Below, piece after piece: positions 8,265-16,469 of a DNA stretch of 64,000 nucleotides. How positions within the stretch are numbered: position 1 is the stretch's first letter; each line of letters begins with the position of its first letter. Under the pieces are notes generated by a model that made no database searches, was not told the DNA's origin, and was given only the letters and a program-made list of their open reading frames with translations. The translations under genes and the position numbers were made by a program. This DNA is from Streptomyces roseoviridis (GTDB lineage: Bacteria; Actinomycetota; Actinomycetes; Streptomycetales; Streptomycetaceae). The stretch is from the NCBI RefSeq assembly GCF_039535235.1, contig NZ_BAAAWU010000001.1, forward strand, positions 1,674,001 to 1,738,000, written 5' to 3'.

Positions 8265-9101
8265 GTGGCCGAGCAGCACACCCCCCGATCCCTGATCGTC
8301 TCCCTGTACGGCGCGTACGGCCGGTCGCCGGACGGCGCGCCGCTCGCGGTCGCGGAGCTGATCCGGCTCCTCGGCGTGCTCGGCGTGGACGCGCCCTCGG
8401 TGCGCTCGTCGGTGTCCCGGCTGAAGCGCCGGGGACTGCTGCTGCCCCGGCGCACGGCGGACGGCGCCGCCGGGTACGCGCCGTCGGACGAGGCGCGGAT
8501 GCTGCTGGAGGACGGCGACCGCCGGATCTACGCCCGTGCGGAACCGGCCCTGTCGGACGGCTGGGTGCTCGCCGTCTTCTCCGTCCCCGAGGCCGAGCGC
8601 CACAAGCGCCACCTGCTGCGGTCCCGGCTGGCCCGGCTGGGCTTCGGCACGGCCGCGCCCGGTGTCTGGATCGCCCCGGCCCGTCTGCACGACGAGACCC
8701 GCCACACGCTGGAGCGGCTGGATCTGGCCGCCTACGTGGACCTGTTCCGCGGCGACCACCTGGGCTTCGCGCCCACGGCGGAGGCGGTGGCCCGGTGGTG
8801 GGACCTGCCGTCGATCGCCAAGCTGCACGAGGAGTTCCTGGACGCCCACGAGCCGGTGCTGCGCGCTTGGGCGGCCGGTCCGGGCACGCCGGAGGACGCC
8901 TACCGCGCGTATCTGCTCGCCCTCGACTCCTGGCGCCGGCTGCCGTACGCGGACCCGGTCCTGCCACTGGAGCTCCTCCCGGAGAACTGGCCGGGCACCA
9001 GGTCCGCGGAGGTCTTCGCGGCGCTGCACGAGCTGCTGTACGCGCGGGGGGCGGAGTTCGTGGAACCGTACGGCCCCGGTGTCCGTCCCTCCGAGGCGTG
9101 A
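8265..9101 (+). CDS. PaaX-family transcriptional regulator
   Basis: 278 residues. The N-terminal winged helix (about 1-75: LIVSLYGAYGRSP, VRSSVSRLKRRGLL) is followed by the PaaX central region (WVLAVFSVPEAERHKRHLLRSRL) and the C-terminal PaaX_C part (AYRAYLLALDSWRRLPYADPVLP). Family members repress phenylacetate and other aryl-CoA pathways and are released by an aryl-CoA ligand. The GTG start at 8265 lies 4 bp after the ligase stop, supporting co-transcription. A natural job is to control the two leftward transcripts that share the TGACTGTCGTCA dyad, with the CoA thioester made by the ligase as inducer; both points are inference. Confidence 0.87.
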   Translation: MAEQHTPRSLIVSLYGAYGRSPDGAPLAVAELIRLLGVLGVDAPSVRSSVSRLKRRGLLLPRRTADGAAGYAPSDEARMLLEDGDRRIYARAEPALSDGWVLAVFSVPEAERHKRHLLRSRLARLGFGTAAPGVWIAPARLHDETRHTLERLDLAAYVDLFRGDHLGFAPTAEAVARWWDLPSIAKLHEEFLDAHEPVLRAWAAGPGTPEDAYRAYLLALDSWRRLPYADPVLPLELLPENWPGTRSAEVFAALHELLYARGAEFVEPYGPGVRPSEA

Positions 9102-9508
9102 GCGCCTCCACGATCTCCCGCTGGCAGCGGCTGTGCTGGTGGGCGACGCTGCCGGTGGGCCTCGGCGTCGCGTACGGCGCGAGCGCGGTGACGGCCCGGG
9201 CCCGTGCGTTCTGTGACGCGGCCTGGGAGCCGCCGCACCGGCTGGTCCACCTCGTCGAGCTCGTCCTGCTGGCGGGTGCCGCCGTGACGGCGGCGCTGCT
9301 GGCCGCGGTGGTGGCCCGCCGGGTGACGGATGGGGCACCGCGCGCGGTCCGAGGCTCGTCCCAACTCGTTTCCGTCCTCCTGGTGTTGTTGCTCCTCGCG
9401 TGGTGGTACGTGGGCCTCCGGGCGACCCCGGACGGCTACCCGGGTGACTCGGGGCTCTGCGCGGCGGGCAATGTGCCGCCGTGGTGGCCGGCCTGGCTGC
9501 CGTCCTGA
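9098..9508 (+). CDS. Small membrane protein, unknown function
   Basis: 136 residues with three or four hydrophobic segments (about 11-28, 47-70, 85-103) and a Trp/Pro-rich end (NVPPWWPAWLPS). The GTG start at 9098 overlaps the PaaX stop (GTGA), which decides the start and suggests coupling. No family recognised. Third gene of the ligase-PaaX operon; it may be only a passenger. Confidence 0.6.
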   Translation: MSASTISRWQRLCWWATLPVGLGVAYGASAVTARARAFCDAAWEPPHRLVHLVELVLLAGAAVTAALLAAVVARRVTDGAPRAVRGSSQLVSVLLVLLLLAWWYVGLRATPDGYPGDSGLCAAGNVPPWWPAWLPS

Positions 9509-9549
9509 CGGGCCGGGGGCCTCGGCCGCCGTGGACGCCGCGTCTCAGC

Positions 9550-9735
9550 CCTCGCGCCGGACCACCCGGGCCTCGACCCTCGTACCGGGCCCGCGTCGGA
9601 GCCGTCGCGAAGGTCCGTGTCGCCTCAGCCCTCGTACCGGGCGCGCGTCTCAGCCGTCGCGAAGGCCGGTGCCTCAACCTCGCGCCGGACCACCCGGGTC
9701 TCACCCCTCGTACCGGGCCCGCGTCTCAGCCGTCC
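9550..9735. repeat. Imperfect direct repeats between convergent genes
   Basis: CGCGCCGGACCACCCGGG occurs near 9552 and 9681, and CCTCGTACCGGGCCCGCGTC occurs three times with minor changes (near 9578, 9630 and 9706), followed by GCCGTCGCGAAGG in two copies. The array fills most of the 217-bp gap and touches the stop of the hydroxylase-reductase gene. Confidence 0.75.
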
Positions 9736-12206
9736 TTACGGCCCGTCGGGGGACGGCGGCTGCCCGCGCGGTACGGCGCCGGCCAAGGGGCGGCCGGGCC
9801 CTCGTAGCCCTGTTCGGCGGCGGCGTGCAGGGTCCAGTGGGGGTCGTAGAGGTGGGGGCGGGCCAGGGCGCAGAGGTCGGCGCGGCCGGCGAGCAGCAGG
9901 GAGTTGACGTCGTCCCAGGAGGAGATGGCGCCGACCGCGATGACGGGCACGCCGAGGGCGGAGCGGATGCGGTCGGCGTACGGCGTCTGGTAGGAGCGGC
10001 CGAACTCGGGGCGCTCGTCGGGCACGACCTGGCCGGTGGAGACGTCGAGGGCGTCGGCGCCGTGGGCGGCGAAGGCGCGGGCGATCTCGACGGCGTCGTC
10101 GGCGGTGGTGCCGCCCTCGGCCCAGTCGGTGGCGGAGATCCGGACCGTCATGGGCCGGTCGGCCGGCCACACCTCCCGTACCGCGTCGAACACTTCGAGG
10201 GGGTAGCGCAGCCGGCCGGCGAGGTCGCCGCCGTAGGCGTCGGTGCGGTGGTTGGTCAGCGGGGAGAGGAAGCCGGAGAGCAGGTACCCGTGGGCGCAGT
10301 GGAGTTCGAGGAGGTCGAAGCCGGCCCGGGCGGCCCGGCGGGCGGCCGCGGTGAACTCCTCGCGTACGGACGTGAGTCCGGCCCGGTCGAGGGCGTGCGG
10401 GGTCTGGTTGACGCCGGGGCGGTACGGCAGGGGTGAGGCGGCGACGAGCGGCCAGTTGCCTGTGGGCAGCGGCTGGTCGATGCCCTCCCACATGAGGCGG
10501 GTGGAACCCTTGCGGCCGGAGTGGCCGAGCTGGACGCCGATGGCGGTGCCGGGGGCCTGCGCATGGACGAAGCGGGTGATCCGGGTCCACGCCTCGGCCT
10601 GCTCGTCGGTCCACAGACCGGTGCAGCCGGGCGTGATCCGGCCCTGGGGGCTGACGCAGACCATCTCGGTCATGACCAGGCCGGCGCCGCCGAGGGCACG
10701 GGACCCCAGGTGGACGAGGTGGAAGTCGCCGGGGACGCCGTCCTCGGCGACGTACATGTCCATGGGTGAGACCACGACCCGGTTACGGAGGGTGAGTCCG
10801 CCGAGCCGGAAGGGGGTGAACATGGGCGGGGTGCCGGGCGGGCAGCCGAACTCGGCCTCGACGGCGGCGGTGAAGGCGGGGTCGCGCAGCCGCAGGTTGT
10901 CATGGGTGACGCGGCGGCTGCGGGTGAGCAGGTTGAAGGCGAACTGGCGGGGCGGCCGGTCGAGTTGTCCGGCGAGCTCCTCGAACCAGCGCAGGCTCGC
11001 GGCGGCGGCGCGCTGGGTGGACGCGACGACGGGGCGGCGCTCGGCCTCGTAGGCGGTGAGCGCCTCGGCGAGGGTGGGGTGCTCGTCGACGCGGGCGGCG
11101 AGGGCGACGGCGTCCTCGACGGCGAGCTTGGTGCCGGAGCCGATGGAGAAGTGGGCGGTGTGGGCGGCGTCGCCGAGGAGGACGATGTTGCCGTGGGACC
11201 AGCGGTCGTTGACGACCGTACGGAAGGCGGTCCAGGCCGACTTGTTGGAGCGCAGGGCGCGGCCGTGCAGCGCCTCGGCGAAGATCTTGGCGCAGCGGGC
11301 GGCGGACTCGGCCTCGTCGAGCTCGTCAAAGCCGGCGGCTCGCCAGACCTCCTCGCGCATCTCGACGATGACGGTGGAGGAGCCGGGACGGACCGGCGGC
11401 CGGGAAGGCCGCGAAGGCCGGAATGGTGGGGATGGCGGGGGTGGCGGGGGTGGCGGGGGTGGCGGGGAAGACCGGGACGTCGGGCGGCCTGGGCCCCCGG
11501 TGGAGTCGGCGGTGAAGTCGGCAGTCGTGTCGGCGGTGGAATCGGCGGTGGCGGTGACGGAGTCGGCGGCCGGGAGGGCGTAGGGGTAGGCGTGCAGTTG
11601 CATCACGCCGTACTCGGTCTCGGCGATGTCGAAGCGGAAGGCGTCGAGCGCGAAGTCGGCGGCGAGCCAGATGTAGCGGCAGCGGTGGGTGGTGAGCGTC
11701 GGCCGGAAGACGTCGGCGTGGGCCTCGCGGGTGCGGCTGTGCACGCCGTCGGCGGCGACGACCAGGTCGTGCGTGGCCGCGAGCTCGGCGGCGGGCGGGG
11801 CCTCGGCGCGGAAGCGGAGCCGTACGCCGAGGTCGGTGCAGCGCGCGTGCAGGAGCTCCAGGAGCCGGCGGCGGCCGAGGGCGGCGAAGCCGTGGCCGGT
11901 GGAGGTGAGCAGTCGGCCGCGGTGGACGATGTGCACGTCGTCCCAGTGGACGAGCTCGCGGCGCAGCGCGGCGTGGACGGCCGGGTCGGCGCTCTCGATG
12001 CCGCCGAGGGTCTCGTCGGACAGGACGACGCCGAAGCCGAAGGTGTCGGTGGGGGCGTTGCGTTCCCAGACGGTGACCTCGCGTTCGGGGTCGCCCCGCT
12101 TGAGGAGTGCGGCGGCGTACAGCCCGCCGGGGCCGCCGCCGATGACGGCGATCCGCAGCGGCCGCCGGGCCGGCGCCGGGGAGCGCACGGTCACCGCCCC
12201 CGCCAT
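9726..12206 (-). CDS. Aryl-CoA monooxygenase fused to OYE-type reductase
   Basis: 826 residues in two enzymes. The N-terminal half is a class A flavin monooxygenase: [20 protein letters not shown] (FAD GxGxxG), VVAADGVHSRTR (DG motif) and IVLLGDAAHTAHFSIGSGTK (GD motif). The C-terminal half (from about 450) is an old-yellow-enzyme/NADH:flavin oxidoreductase barrel: LTLRNRVVVSPMDMYVAEDG, GVQLGHSGRKGS, FDLLELHCAHGYLLSGFLSP and RADLCALARPHLYDPHW. This fusion matches 2-aminobenzoyl-CoA monooxygenase/reductase, often annotated salicylyl-CoA 5-hydroxylase/oxidoreductase, which hydroxylates and then hydrogenates the ring. A tract of Thr/Ala/Asp repeats and polyproline (about residues 210-270) interrupts the first domain. 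ATG at 12206 overlaps the hydratase stop by 16 nt; a GTG at 12194 would make a GTGA overlap. Confidence 0.85.
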   Translation of the reverse strand: MAGAVTVRSPAPARRPLRIAVIGGGPGGLYAAALLKRGDPEREVTVWERNAPTDTFGFGVVLSDETLGGIESADPAVHAALRRELVHWDDVHIVHRGRLLTSTGHGFAALGRRRLLELLHARCTDLGVRLRFRAEAPPAAELAATHDLVVAADGVHSRTREAHADVFRPTLTTHRCRYIWLAADFALDAFRFDIAETEYGVMQLHAYPYALPAADSVTATADSTADTTADFTADSTGGPGRPTSRSSPPPPPPPPPPPSPPFRPSRPSRPPVRPGSSTVIVEMREEVWRAAGFDELDEAESAARCAKIFAEALHGRALRSNKSAWTAFRTVVNDRWSHGNIVLLGDAAHTAHFSIGSGTKLAVEDAVALAARVDEHPTLAEALTAYEAERRPVVASTQRAAAASLRWFEELAGQLDRPPRQFAFNLLTRSRRVTHDNLRLRDPAFTAAVEAEFGCPPGTPPMFTPFRLGGLTLRNRVVVSPMDMYVAEDGVPGDFHLVHLGSRALGGAGLVMTEMVCVSPQGRITPGCTGLWTDEQAEAWTRITRFVHAQAPGTAIGVQLGHSGRKGSTRLMWEGIDQPLPTGNWPLVAASPLPYRPGVNQTPHALDRAGLTSVREEFTAAARRAARAGFDLLELHCAHGYLLSGFLSPLTNHRTDAYGGDLAGRLRYPLEVFDAVREVWPADRPMTVRISATDWAEGGTTADDAVEIARAFAAHGADALDVSTGQVVPDERPEFGRSYQTPYADRIRSALGVPVIAVGAISSWDDVNSLLLAGRADLCALARPHLYDPHWTLHAAAEQGYEGPAAPWPAPYRAGSRRPPTGRKDG

Positions 12207-13018
12207 TTCGCGGGGCGCTTCTCCGTGAAGGCGGCGTGGAACTCCGCGTAGTCCTCGCCGTGCATGAGCAGCGCCTGCGTGGCGGCGTCCATCTCGACGG
12301 AGGCGGCCAGCGGCATGTCGAGCTCGGCGGTGAGCAGGGCCTTCGTCTGGGCGTGGGCGAGTGCGGGTCCTTCGGCCAGCCGGCGGGCCAGGGCGGCGGC
12401 CCGGGTGCTGGCGGCGCCTTCCTCGGTGAGCTCGCTGATCAGGCCGATGCGCTCGGCCTCGGCGGCGCCGACCGGGTCGCCGAGCATGAGGAGCCGGGTC
12501 GCGTGGCCGAGGCCGACGACGCGGGGCAGCAGATAGGCGGCGCCCATGTCGCCGCCGGAGAGCCCGACCCGGGTGAAGAGGAAGGCGAAGCGGGCGGTGG
12601 GGTCGGCGATCCGGAAGTCCGCGGCGAGGGCGAGGACCGCCCCGGCACCGGCGGCGACGCCGTGGACGGCCGCGATCACGGGGAACGGGCATTCGCGCAG
12701 GGCCCGGACGGTCTGACCGGTCATCCGGTTGAAGTCGAGGAGCTGGGCGGTGTCCATGGACAGCGTGGCGCCGATGATCTCGTCGACGTCGCCGCCCGAG
12801 CAGAAGCCGCGCCCCTCGCCGCCGAGGACGAGCGCGCGGACGGCCCGTTCCCGGGAGAGCTCGGCGAGCAGGTCGCGCAGGTCCGCGTAGGCGCCGAAGG
12901 TGAGGGCGTTCAGTTTCTCCGGGCGGGCCAGCGTGATCGTGGCGACGCCGTCGTCGAAGGTGACGCGCAGGTGCCGCCAGCGTTCGGTGCGGGTCGCGGA
13001 GCCGGTGAAGGGGCTCAT
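12191..13018 (-). CDS. Enoyl-CoA hydratase/isomerase family protein
   Basis: 275 residues of the crotonase fold. VTFDDGVATITLARPEKLNAL begins the domain. The oxyanion-hole segments are ALVLGGEGRGFCSGGDVDEI and AAVHGVAAGAGAVLALAADF, and FLFTRVGLSGGDMGAAYLLP carries the acidic-region equivalent. It should hydrate or isomerise a CoA intermediate after ring reduction. ATG at 13018 has a strong ribosome site GGGAGG 8-9 nt upstream, so the longer frame to 13066 is rejected. It is the first gene of the leftward transcript with the monooxygenase-reductase, preceded by the shared operator at 13074-13114. Confidence 0.87.
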   Translation of the reverse strand: MSPFTGSATRTERWRHLRVTFDDGVATITLARPEKLNALTFGAYADLRDLLAELSRERAVRALVLGGEGRGFCSGGDVDEIIGATLSMDTAQLLDFNRMTGQTVRALRECPFPVIAAVHGVAAGAGAVLALAADFRIADPTARFAFLFTRVGLSGGDMGAAYLLPRVVGLGHATRLLMLGDPVGAAEAERIGLISELTEEGAASTRAAALARRLAEGPALAHAQTKALLTAELDMPLAASVEMDAATQALLMHGEDYAEFHAAFTEKRPAKWRGR

Positions 13019-13073
13019 GCGGGACGACCTCCCTGTTGTGTGCACGTACGGGTACGGCATCACCACGAGGAGG

Positions 13074-13114
13074 GTATCACTCTCATGTGACTGTCGTCAC
13101 GACTGCGCGATACG
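13074..13114 (-). promoter_or_regulatory. Second copy of the shared promoter/operator
   Basis: Dyad GTGAC-TGTC-GTCAC (13087-13100) with CGATACG at 13108-13114 and outer GTATC (13074-13078)/GATAC (13109-13113) arms. Thirteen bases, TGACTGTCGTCAC, are identical to 6134-6146, and the distance to the downstream GATA on the transcribed side is the same. It lies about 70-82 bp upstream of the hydratase start. Confidence 0.6.
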
Positions 13115-13202
13115 GCGGGAGGGGCAGGGGTGCCAGAAGGCCCGGACCGAGGTCCCACGGAGAACAGGGCGCCCGCCTCTCTCGCCGCATTTTTCGGTCC
13201 GT

Positions 13203-13910
13203 ATGGTTGAAACCAGGACGTCTCTCCGCTCCCGCCCTCTTCCCCAGTCCGAACGGATCCCCGTGTTCGAAGTCTCAGGACCCGCTTCCTGGCGCGTCGA
13301 GCTGCCGCACACGACGGCCGCCGTGCCGATGGCCCGCTCCCTCGTCCGCACCGTCCTCGCCGGTCTCGGCGAACAGGCGGCGGACCGGGGTGCGCGCAGA
13401 GGCGCGGACGCAGGCGCGGACAGGGCCACGAAGCGGGCCCCGAGGGCCACGAGCCGGGCCGCCGAGGCCGAGACCGACGCCGACGCCGAGACCGAGACCG
13501 ACGCCGAGACCGAGACCGAGGCCGACAGGGCCGACAGCGACACCGCCGACGGCGACGGCGACGGCGACAGGGCCGACATCGACACCGCCGAGCTGCTCAC
13601 CGCCGAGCTCGTCGCCAACGCCGTCGAGCACACCTCGGGCGACGGCCCCATCGAGCTGGTCGTCGAGCTGCTCACGCCCTCCGGCGACTGTCAGATCGAG
13701 GTCCACGACCGCCGCCCGGCGGCGCCCGGGGAGCTGATCGGCCCGGGGCCGGTGGCGCCCGTCGACCCGTGGCAGGAGCACGGCCGCGGACTGCTCCTCA
13801 TCCGCGCCCTCAGCAGCGACTGCGGCCACCGCCCCACCCCGCACGGCAAGGCGGTCTGGTTCACCCTCCCGGCCGTGCCGCCACAGCGGCGCCGTCCCCC
13901 GTCCGCGTGA
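13203..13910 (+). CDS. Anti-sigma-type ATP-binding protein with acidic insertion
   Basis: 235 residues with a histidine-kinase-like ATPase fold of the RsbW/SpoIIAB type found in many Streptomyces regulators. Seen are PMARSLVRTVLAGLGEQ, the N box ELVANAVEHTSG, a weak D box (VHDRRP) and the G box WQEHGRGLLLIRALSSDCG. Normally the first helix and the N box are separated by about 20 residues. Here an Asp/Glu/Thr-rich run (about residues 62-125, built on DADAETET units) is inserted. The start is uncertain: ATG at 13203 has no clear ribosome site and GTG at 13263 is an alternative. It would bind a sigma or anti-anti-sigma partner; none is adjacent. The 3' end overlaps the convergent permease by 50 bp. 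Confidence 0.75.
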   Translation: MVETRTSLRSRPLPQSERIPVFEVSGPASWRVELPHTTAAVPMARSLVRTVLAGLGEQAADRGARRGADAGADRATKRAPRATSRAAEAETDADAETETDAETETEADRADSDTADGDGDGDRADIDTAELLTAELVANAVEHTSGDGPIELVVELLTPSGDCQIEVHDRRPAAPGELIGPGPVAPVDPWQEHGRGLLLIRALSSDCGHRPTPHGKAVWFTLPAVPPQRRRPPSA

Positions 13911-15351
13911 GCGGCGGGGCGGCCGGCCCGGACCCGGCGCCGACGGCCTCCTCCTGCCCGAGCCGCGAGTTGCGTCGGCCGTAGAGCGCGTAGACGAGCG
14001 CGCCGACGGCCAGGAAGACCGCGAACTGCACCCAGGTCGTCCAGCCCGTGCCCCAGATCAGATAGCAGCAGAAGCCGACGCCGAGCACCGGGCTGAGCGG
14101 GTACAGCGGCACGCGGAAGGAACGCGGCAGCTCCGGGTCGCGCCGGCGCAGCACCATCACCGCGATGTTCACCACGGCCATGATCGCGAGGGTGCCGATG
14201 GTGGTGAGGCCGACGACCGCGTCGAGCGACGAGAACGCCGCCGGGACCGCGAAGACGGCCGCCACGATCCAGGTGTTGGCCACCGGCGTGGCGCTCTTCG
14301 GCGAGACCCGCTCGAAGACCCCCGGCACGAGGCCGTCACGGGACATCGACATGAGGATGCGGGTCTGCCCGTACATCACGGCGAGCACGACGGACGCGAT
14401 GGCGACGACCGCGCCGAAGGCGATGATCCCGCCGCCGACGGCCGAGCCGGTCACCTGGTCGACGACGAGCGAGAGCGCGGCCGGCTTGCCCGCGACGGCG
14501 TCGCCGCCGAGCGCCCCGATCGCGGAGAGCGCGACGGCGCCGTAGAGCAGGGTGGCCACGCCGATGCAGATGAGGATCGCGAGCGGGATGGTCCGCCGCG
14601 GGTTGCGCACCTCCTCGCCGGCGGTGGTGATGGCGTCGAAGCCGATGTACGAGAAGAAGGCGACGGAGGCACCCGCGGTGATCCCGGCGACGCCGTGTCC
14701 GGCGAACGGCGACAGGTTGCCGTCCCGGAAGGCGCTGAAGCCGACGGCACAGAAGATCACCAGGATCGCGATCTTGAGCACCGCCATGGCCGCGGTCGCC
14801 CGGGCGCTCTCGCGCACGCCGCGCACGAGCAGGGTGGCGGCGAGCAGGATGACGACGACGGCGGGCAGGTTGACCACGCCGCCGTCGGCGGGCCCGGCGG
14901 AGAGGGCGGCGGGCAGCTGCCATCCGACGAGGCTGTCGAGGAGCTCGTTCAGGTACTGGCTCCAGCCGACCGCGACGGCGGAGACGGACACCCCGTACTC
15001 CAGCAGCAGGCACCAGCCGACCAGGAAGGCGACGCGCTCCCCGAGGCTCGCGTAGGCGAAGGAGTACGAGGAGCCGGAGACCGGGATCGCACTGCCGAGC
15101 TCCGCGAAGGAGAACGCGGTGAAGACGCAGGTGATCGCGGCGAGGACGAACGAGACCACCACGGCGGGCCCCGCCTCGGCGACGCTGTCGGACAGGCCGA
15201 CGAAGATGCCGGTGCCGACGATGGCGCCGATGCCGAAGCACACGAGCTGGAAGAGGCCCATGGTGCGCTTGAGGCCATGGCCTTCCAGGTCGGCACCGGA
15301 CTCGGCGATCAGCCGTTGCGGGGACTTGATCCGCGGGGCGGACGGGGGCAT
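13861..15351 (-). CDS. APC-superfamily amino acid permease
   Basis: 496 residues with 12-13 hydrophobic segments. LVCFGIGAIVGTGIFVGLSD is the family TM1 signature. TM2-TM3 contain AITCVFTAFSFAELGSAIP, and a conserved loop reads AFFSYIGFDAITTAGEEVRNP, as in cationic amino acid transporters. It should be a plasma-membrane amino acid or polyamine transporter; the substrate cannot be told. ATG at 15351. The last 50 bp lie on top of the end of the ATP-binding protein gene on the other strand, so the two transcripts converge without a terminator between the stops. Confidence 0.87.
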   Translation of the reverse strand: MPPSAPRIKSPQRLIAESGADLEGHGLKRTMGLFQLVCFGIGAIVGTGIFVGLSDSVAEAGPAVVVSFVLAAITCVFTAFSFAELGSAIPVSGSSYSFAYASLGERVAFLVGWCLLLEYGVSVSAVAVGWSQYLNELLDSLVGWQLPAALSAGPADGGVVNLPAVVVILLAATLLVRGVRESARATAAMAVLKIAILVIFCAVGFSAFRDGNLSPFAGHGVAGITAGASVAFFSYIGFDAITTAGEEVRNPRRTIPLAILICIGVATLLYGAVALSAIGALGGDAVAGKPAALSLVVDQVTGSAVGGGIIAFGAVVAIASVVLAVMYGQTRILMSMSRDGLVPGVFERVSPKSATPVANTWIVAAVFAVPAAFSSLDAVVGLTTIGTLAIMAVVNIAVMVLRRRDPELPRSFRVPLYPLSPVLGVGFCCYLIWGTGWTTWVQFAVFLAVGALVYALYGRRNSRLGQEEAVGAGSGPAAPPLTRTGDGAAVAARPGG

Positions 15352-15548
15352 GCGGGGGCTCGTCTCTGGTCGCGCACGGGGAGGGAAGGACGTGAGGAGG
15401 GGGTCCCGGAGGGGCCCGCCGCGCGCGCGTGCCGCGGCGCGGGGGCCTCCGAATCGTCGATCGTAAACCGAAAGGCGGACATTCCCCCAATCAGGCGTAT
15501 CCCCCTCCCGCAGGGTGATCTGTGGTGGTCTGTTGTGATCTCCGCCGT

Positions 15549-16388
15549 CTAGGACGACGGAGGGGCGGCGGGAAGCGGAGGGCTCGCGAGGCGGGCGAAC
15601 TCCCAGGGGTCGTGCGCGGAGAAGGCCTCGACCCGGTCACCGTGCTCGCGGACCAGCTCGCGCAGCCTGGCCTGGGTGCCGAGCCGCAGGTCCCGGTGGA
15701 CCTGCGAGCGGGTCTGGACGACGTCGAGGACCGGGTGCGGCTCCTTCGCCTCCTGGAGCTCGCGGTGGTAGTAGTACGCGTCGCCGCAGTGCAGGAGCCA
15801 CCGGTCGCCGTCGCGCACGGCGACCCCGGCGTGACCCTCGGTGTGTCCGCCGAGCGGGACGAGCCGGAACTCCGGCGGCAGGCCCTCGGGCCGCAGCGCG
15901 GTGAAGCCGAACCAGTCCTCGGCGGACGCGGGGTCCGCGGGGTCGTGCGGAACCCACCGGGGCTCGTGCGCCCAGTGGGCGGGCCGGTAGCGGCTGCCGG
16001 CGGTGTCGGCACGGGCCGCGGCGAGTTCCGGCGCGAGCAGGTGGACCCGGGCACGCGGGAAGTCGGGCAGACCACCGGAGTGATCGACGTCCAGGTGGGT
16101 CACGAGGACGTGGCGCACGTCGGACGGGTCGTGGCCGAGCCGGGCGATCTGCCGTAGGGCCGTCTCCTCCTCGTCGAGCGCGGGGGCGGCCATGGCGATC
16201 CAGTCGGCGCCGAGCGTCGCCTCCGGGTCACGGACGTCACCGAGGCCGAGGCCGGTCTCCACGAGGACCAGTCCGTGGTGGTCGGTCTCCACGAGCAGAC
16301 AGTGGTTGACGGCGGGCGCGGGCGCGGGGCCTTCGTAGGTGGCCTCGATCGTGCGGACCGAGCCGCAGTTCAGGTGATGGATCTTCAT
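15549..16388 (-). CDS. MBL-fold metallo-hydrolase (lactonase-like)
   Basis: 279 residues. The metal motif reads VLVTHLDVDHSGGL (HxDxDH, with Asp in place of the usual second His position of HxHxDH). Later ligands are PLGGHTEGHAGVAV and LHCGDAYYYHREL, and the closing His is in EAFSAHDPWEF. Layout and length are like quorum-quenching lactonases and related zinc hydrolases, but the substrate is unknown. ATG at 16388 (MKIHHLNCGSVRTIEA) lies only a few bases from the predicted transcription start of the MerR-type promoter at 16396-16426, so the message is probably leaderless. Divergent from the MerR regulator, which likely controls it. Confidence 0.8.
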   Translation of the reverse strand: MKIHHLNCGSVRTIEATYEGPAPAPAVNHCLLVETDHHGLVLVETGLGLGDVRDPEATLGADWIAMAAPALDEEETALRQIARLGHDPSDVRHVLVTHLDVDHSGGLPDFPRARVHLLAPELAAARADTAGSRYRPAHWAHEPRWVPHDPADPASAEDWFGFTALRPEGLPPEFRLVPLGGHTEGHAGVAVRDGDRWLLHCGDAYYYHRELQEAKEPHPVLDVVQTRSQVHRDLRLGTQARLRELVREHGDRVEAFSAHDPWEFARLASPPLPAAPPSS

Positions 16389-16395
16389 GCCCGCT

Positions 16396-16426
16396 AGGCT
16401 GCGACGTGAACCGCGCTTCAAGTCAA
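16396..16426 (-). promoter_or_regulatory. MerR-type promoter with 19-bp spacer
   Basis: Reading leftward, a -35 TTGACT (16426-16421) and a -10-like CAGCCT (16401-16396) are separated by 19 bp. The spacer carries the dyad TGAA-GCGCGG-TTCA. An overlong spacer with a central dyad is the hallmark of promoters activated by MerR-family proteins, and a MerR gene lies divergently 150 bp away. Confidence 0.5.
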
Positions 16427-16469
16427 CCCGTCACGGCAGGGCCGGGGCGGCGAGGGACCGGCGAGCAGT

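Noticed and set aside
9550..9735. Repeats as a CRISPR array
   Set aside because: Units are imperfect, not separated by unique spacers of even length, and no cas gene is present.
13203..13910. A long frame from 12900 extending the ATP-binding protein upstream
   Set aside because: It would run through the hydratase start and the operator at 13074-13114; the extra residues have no family features.
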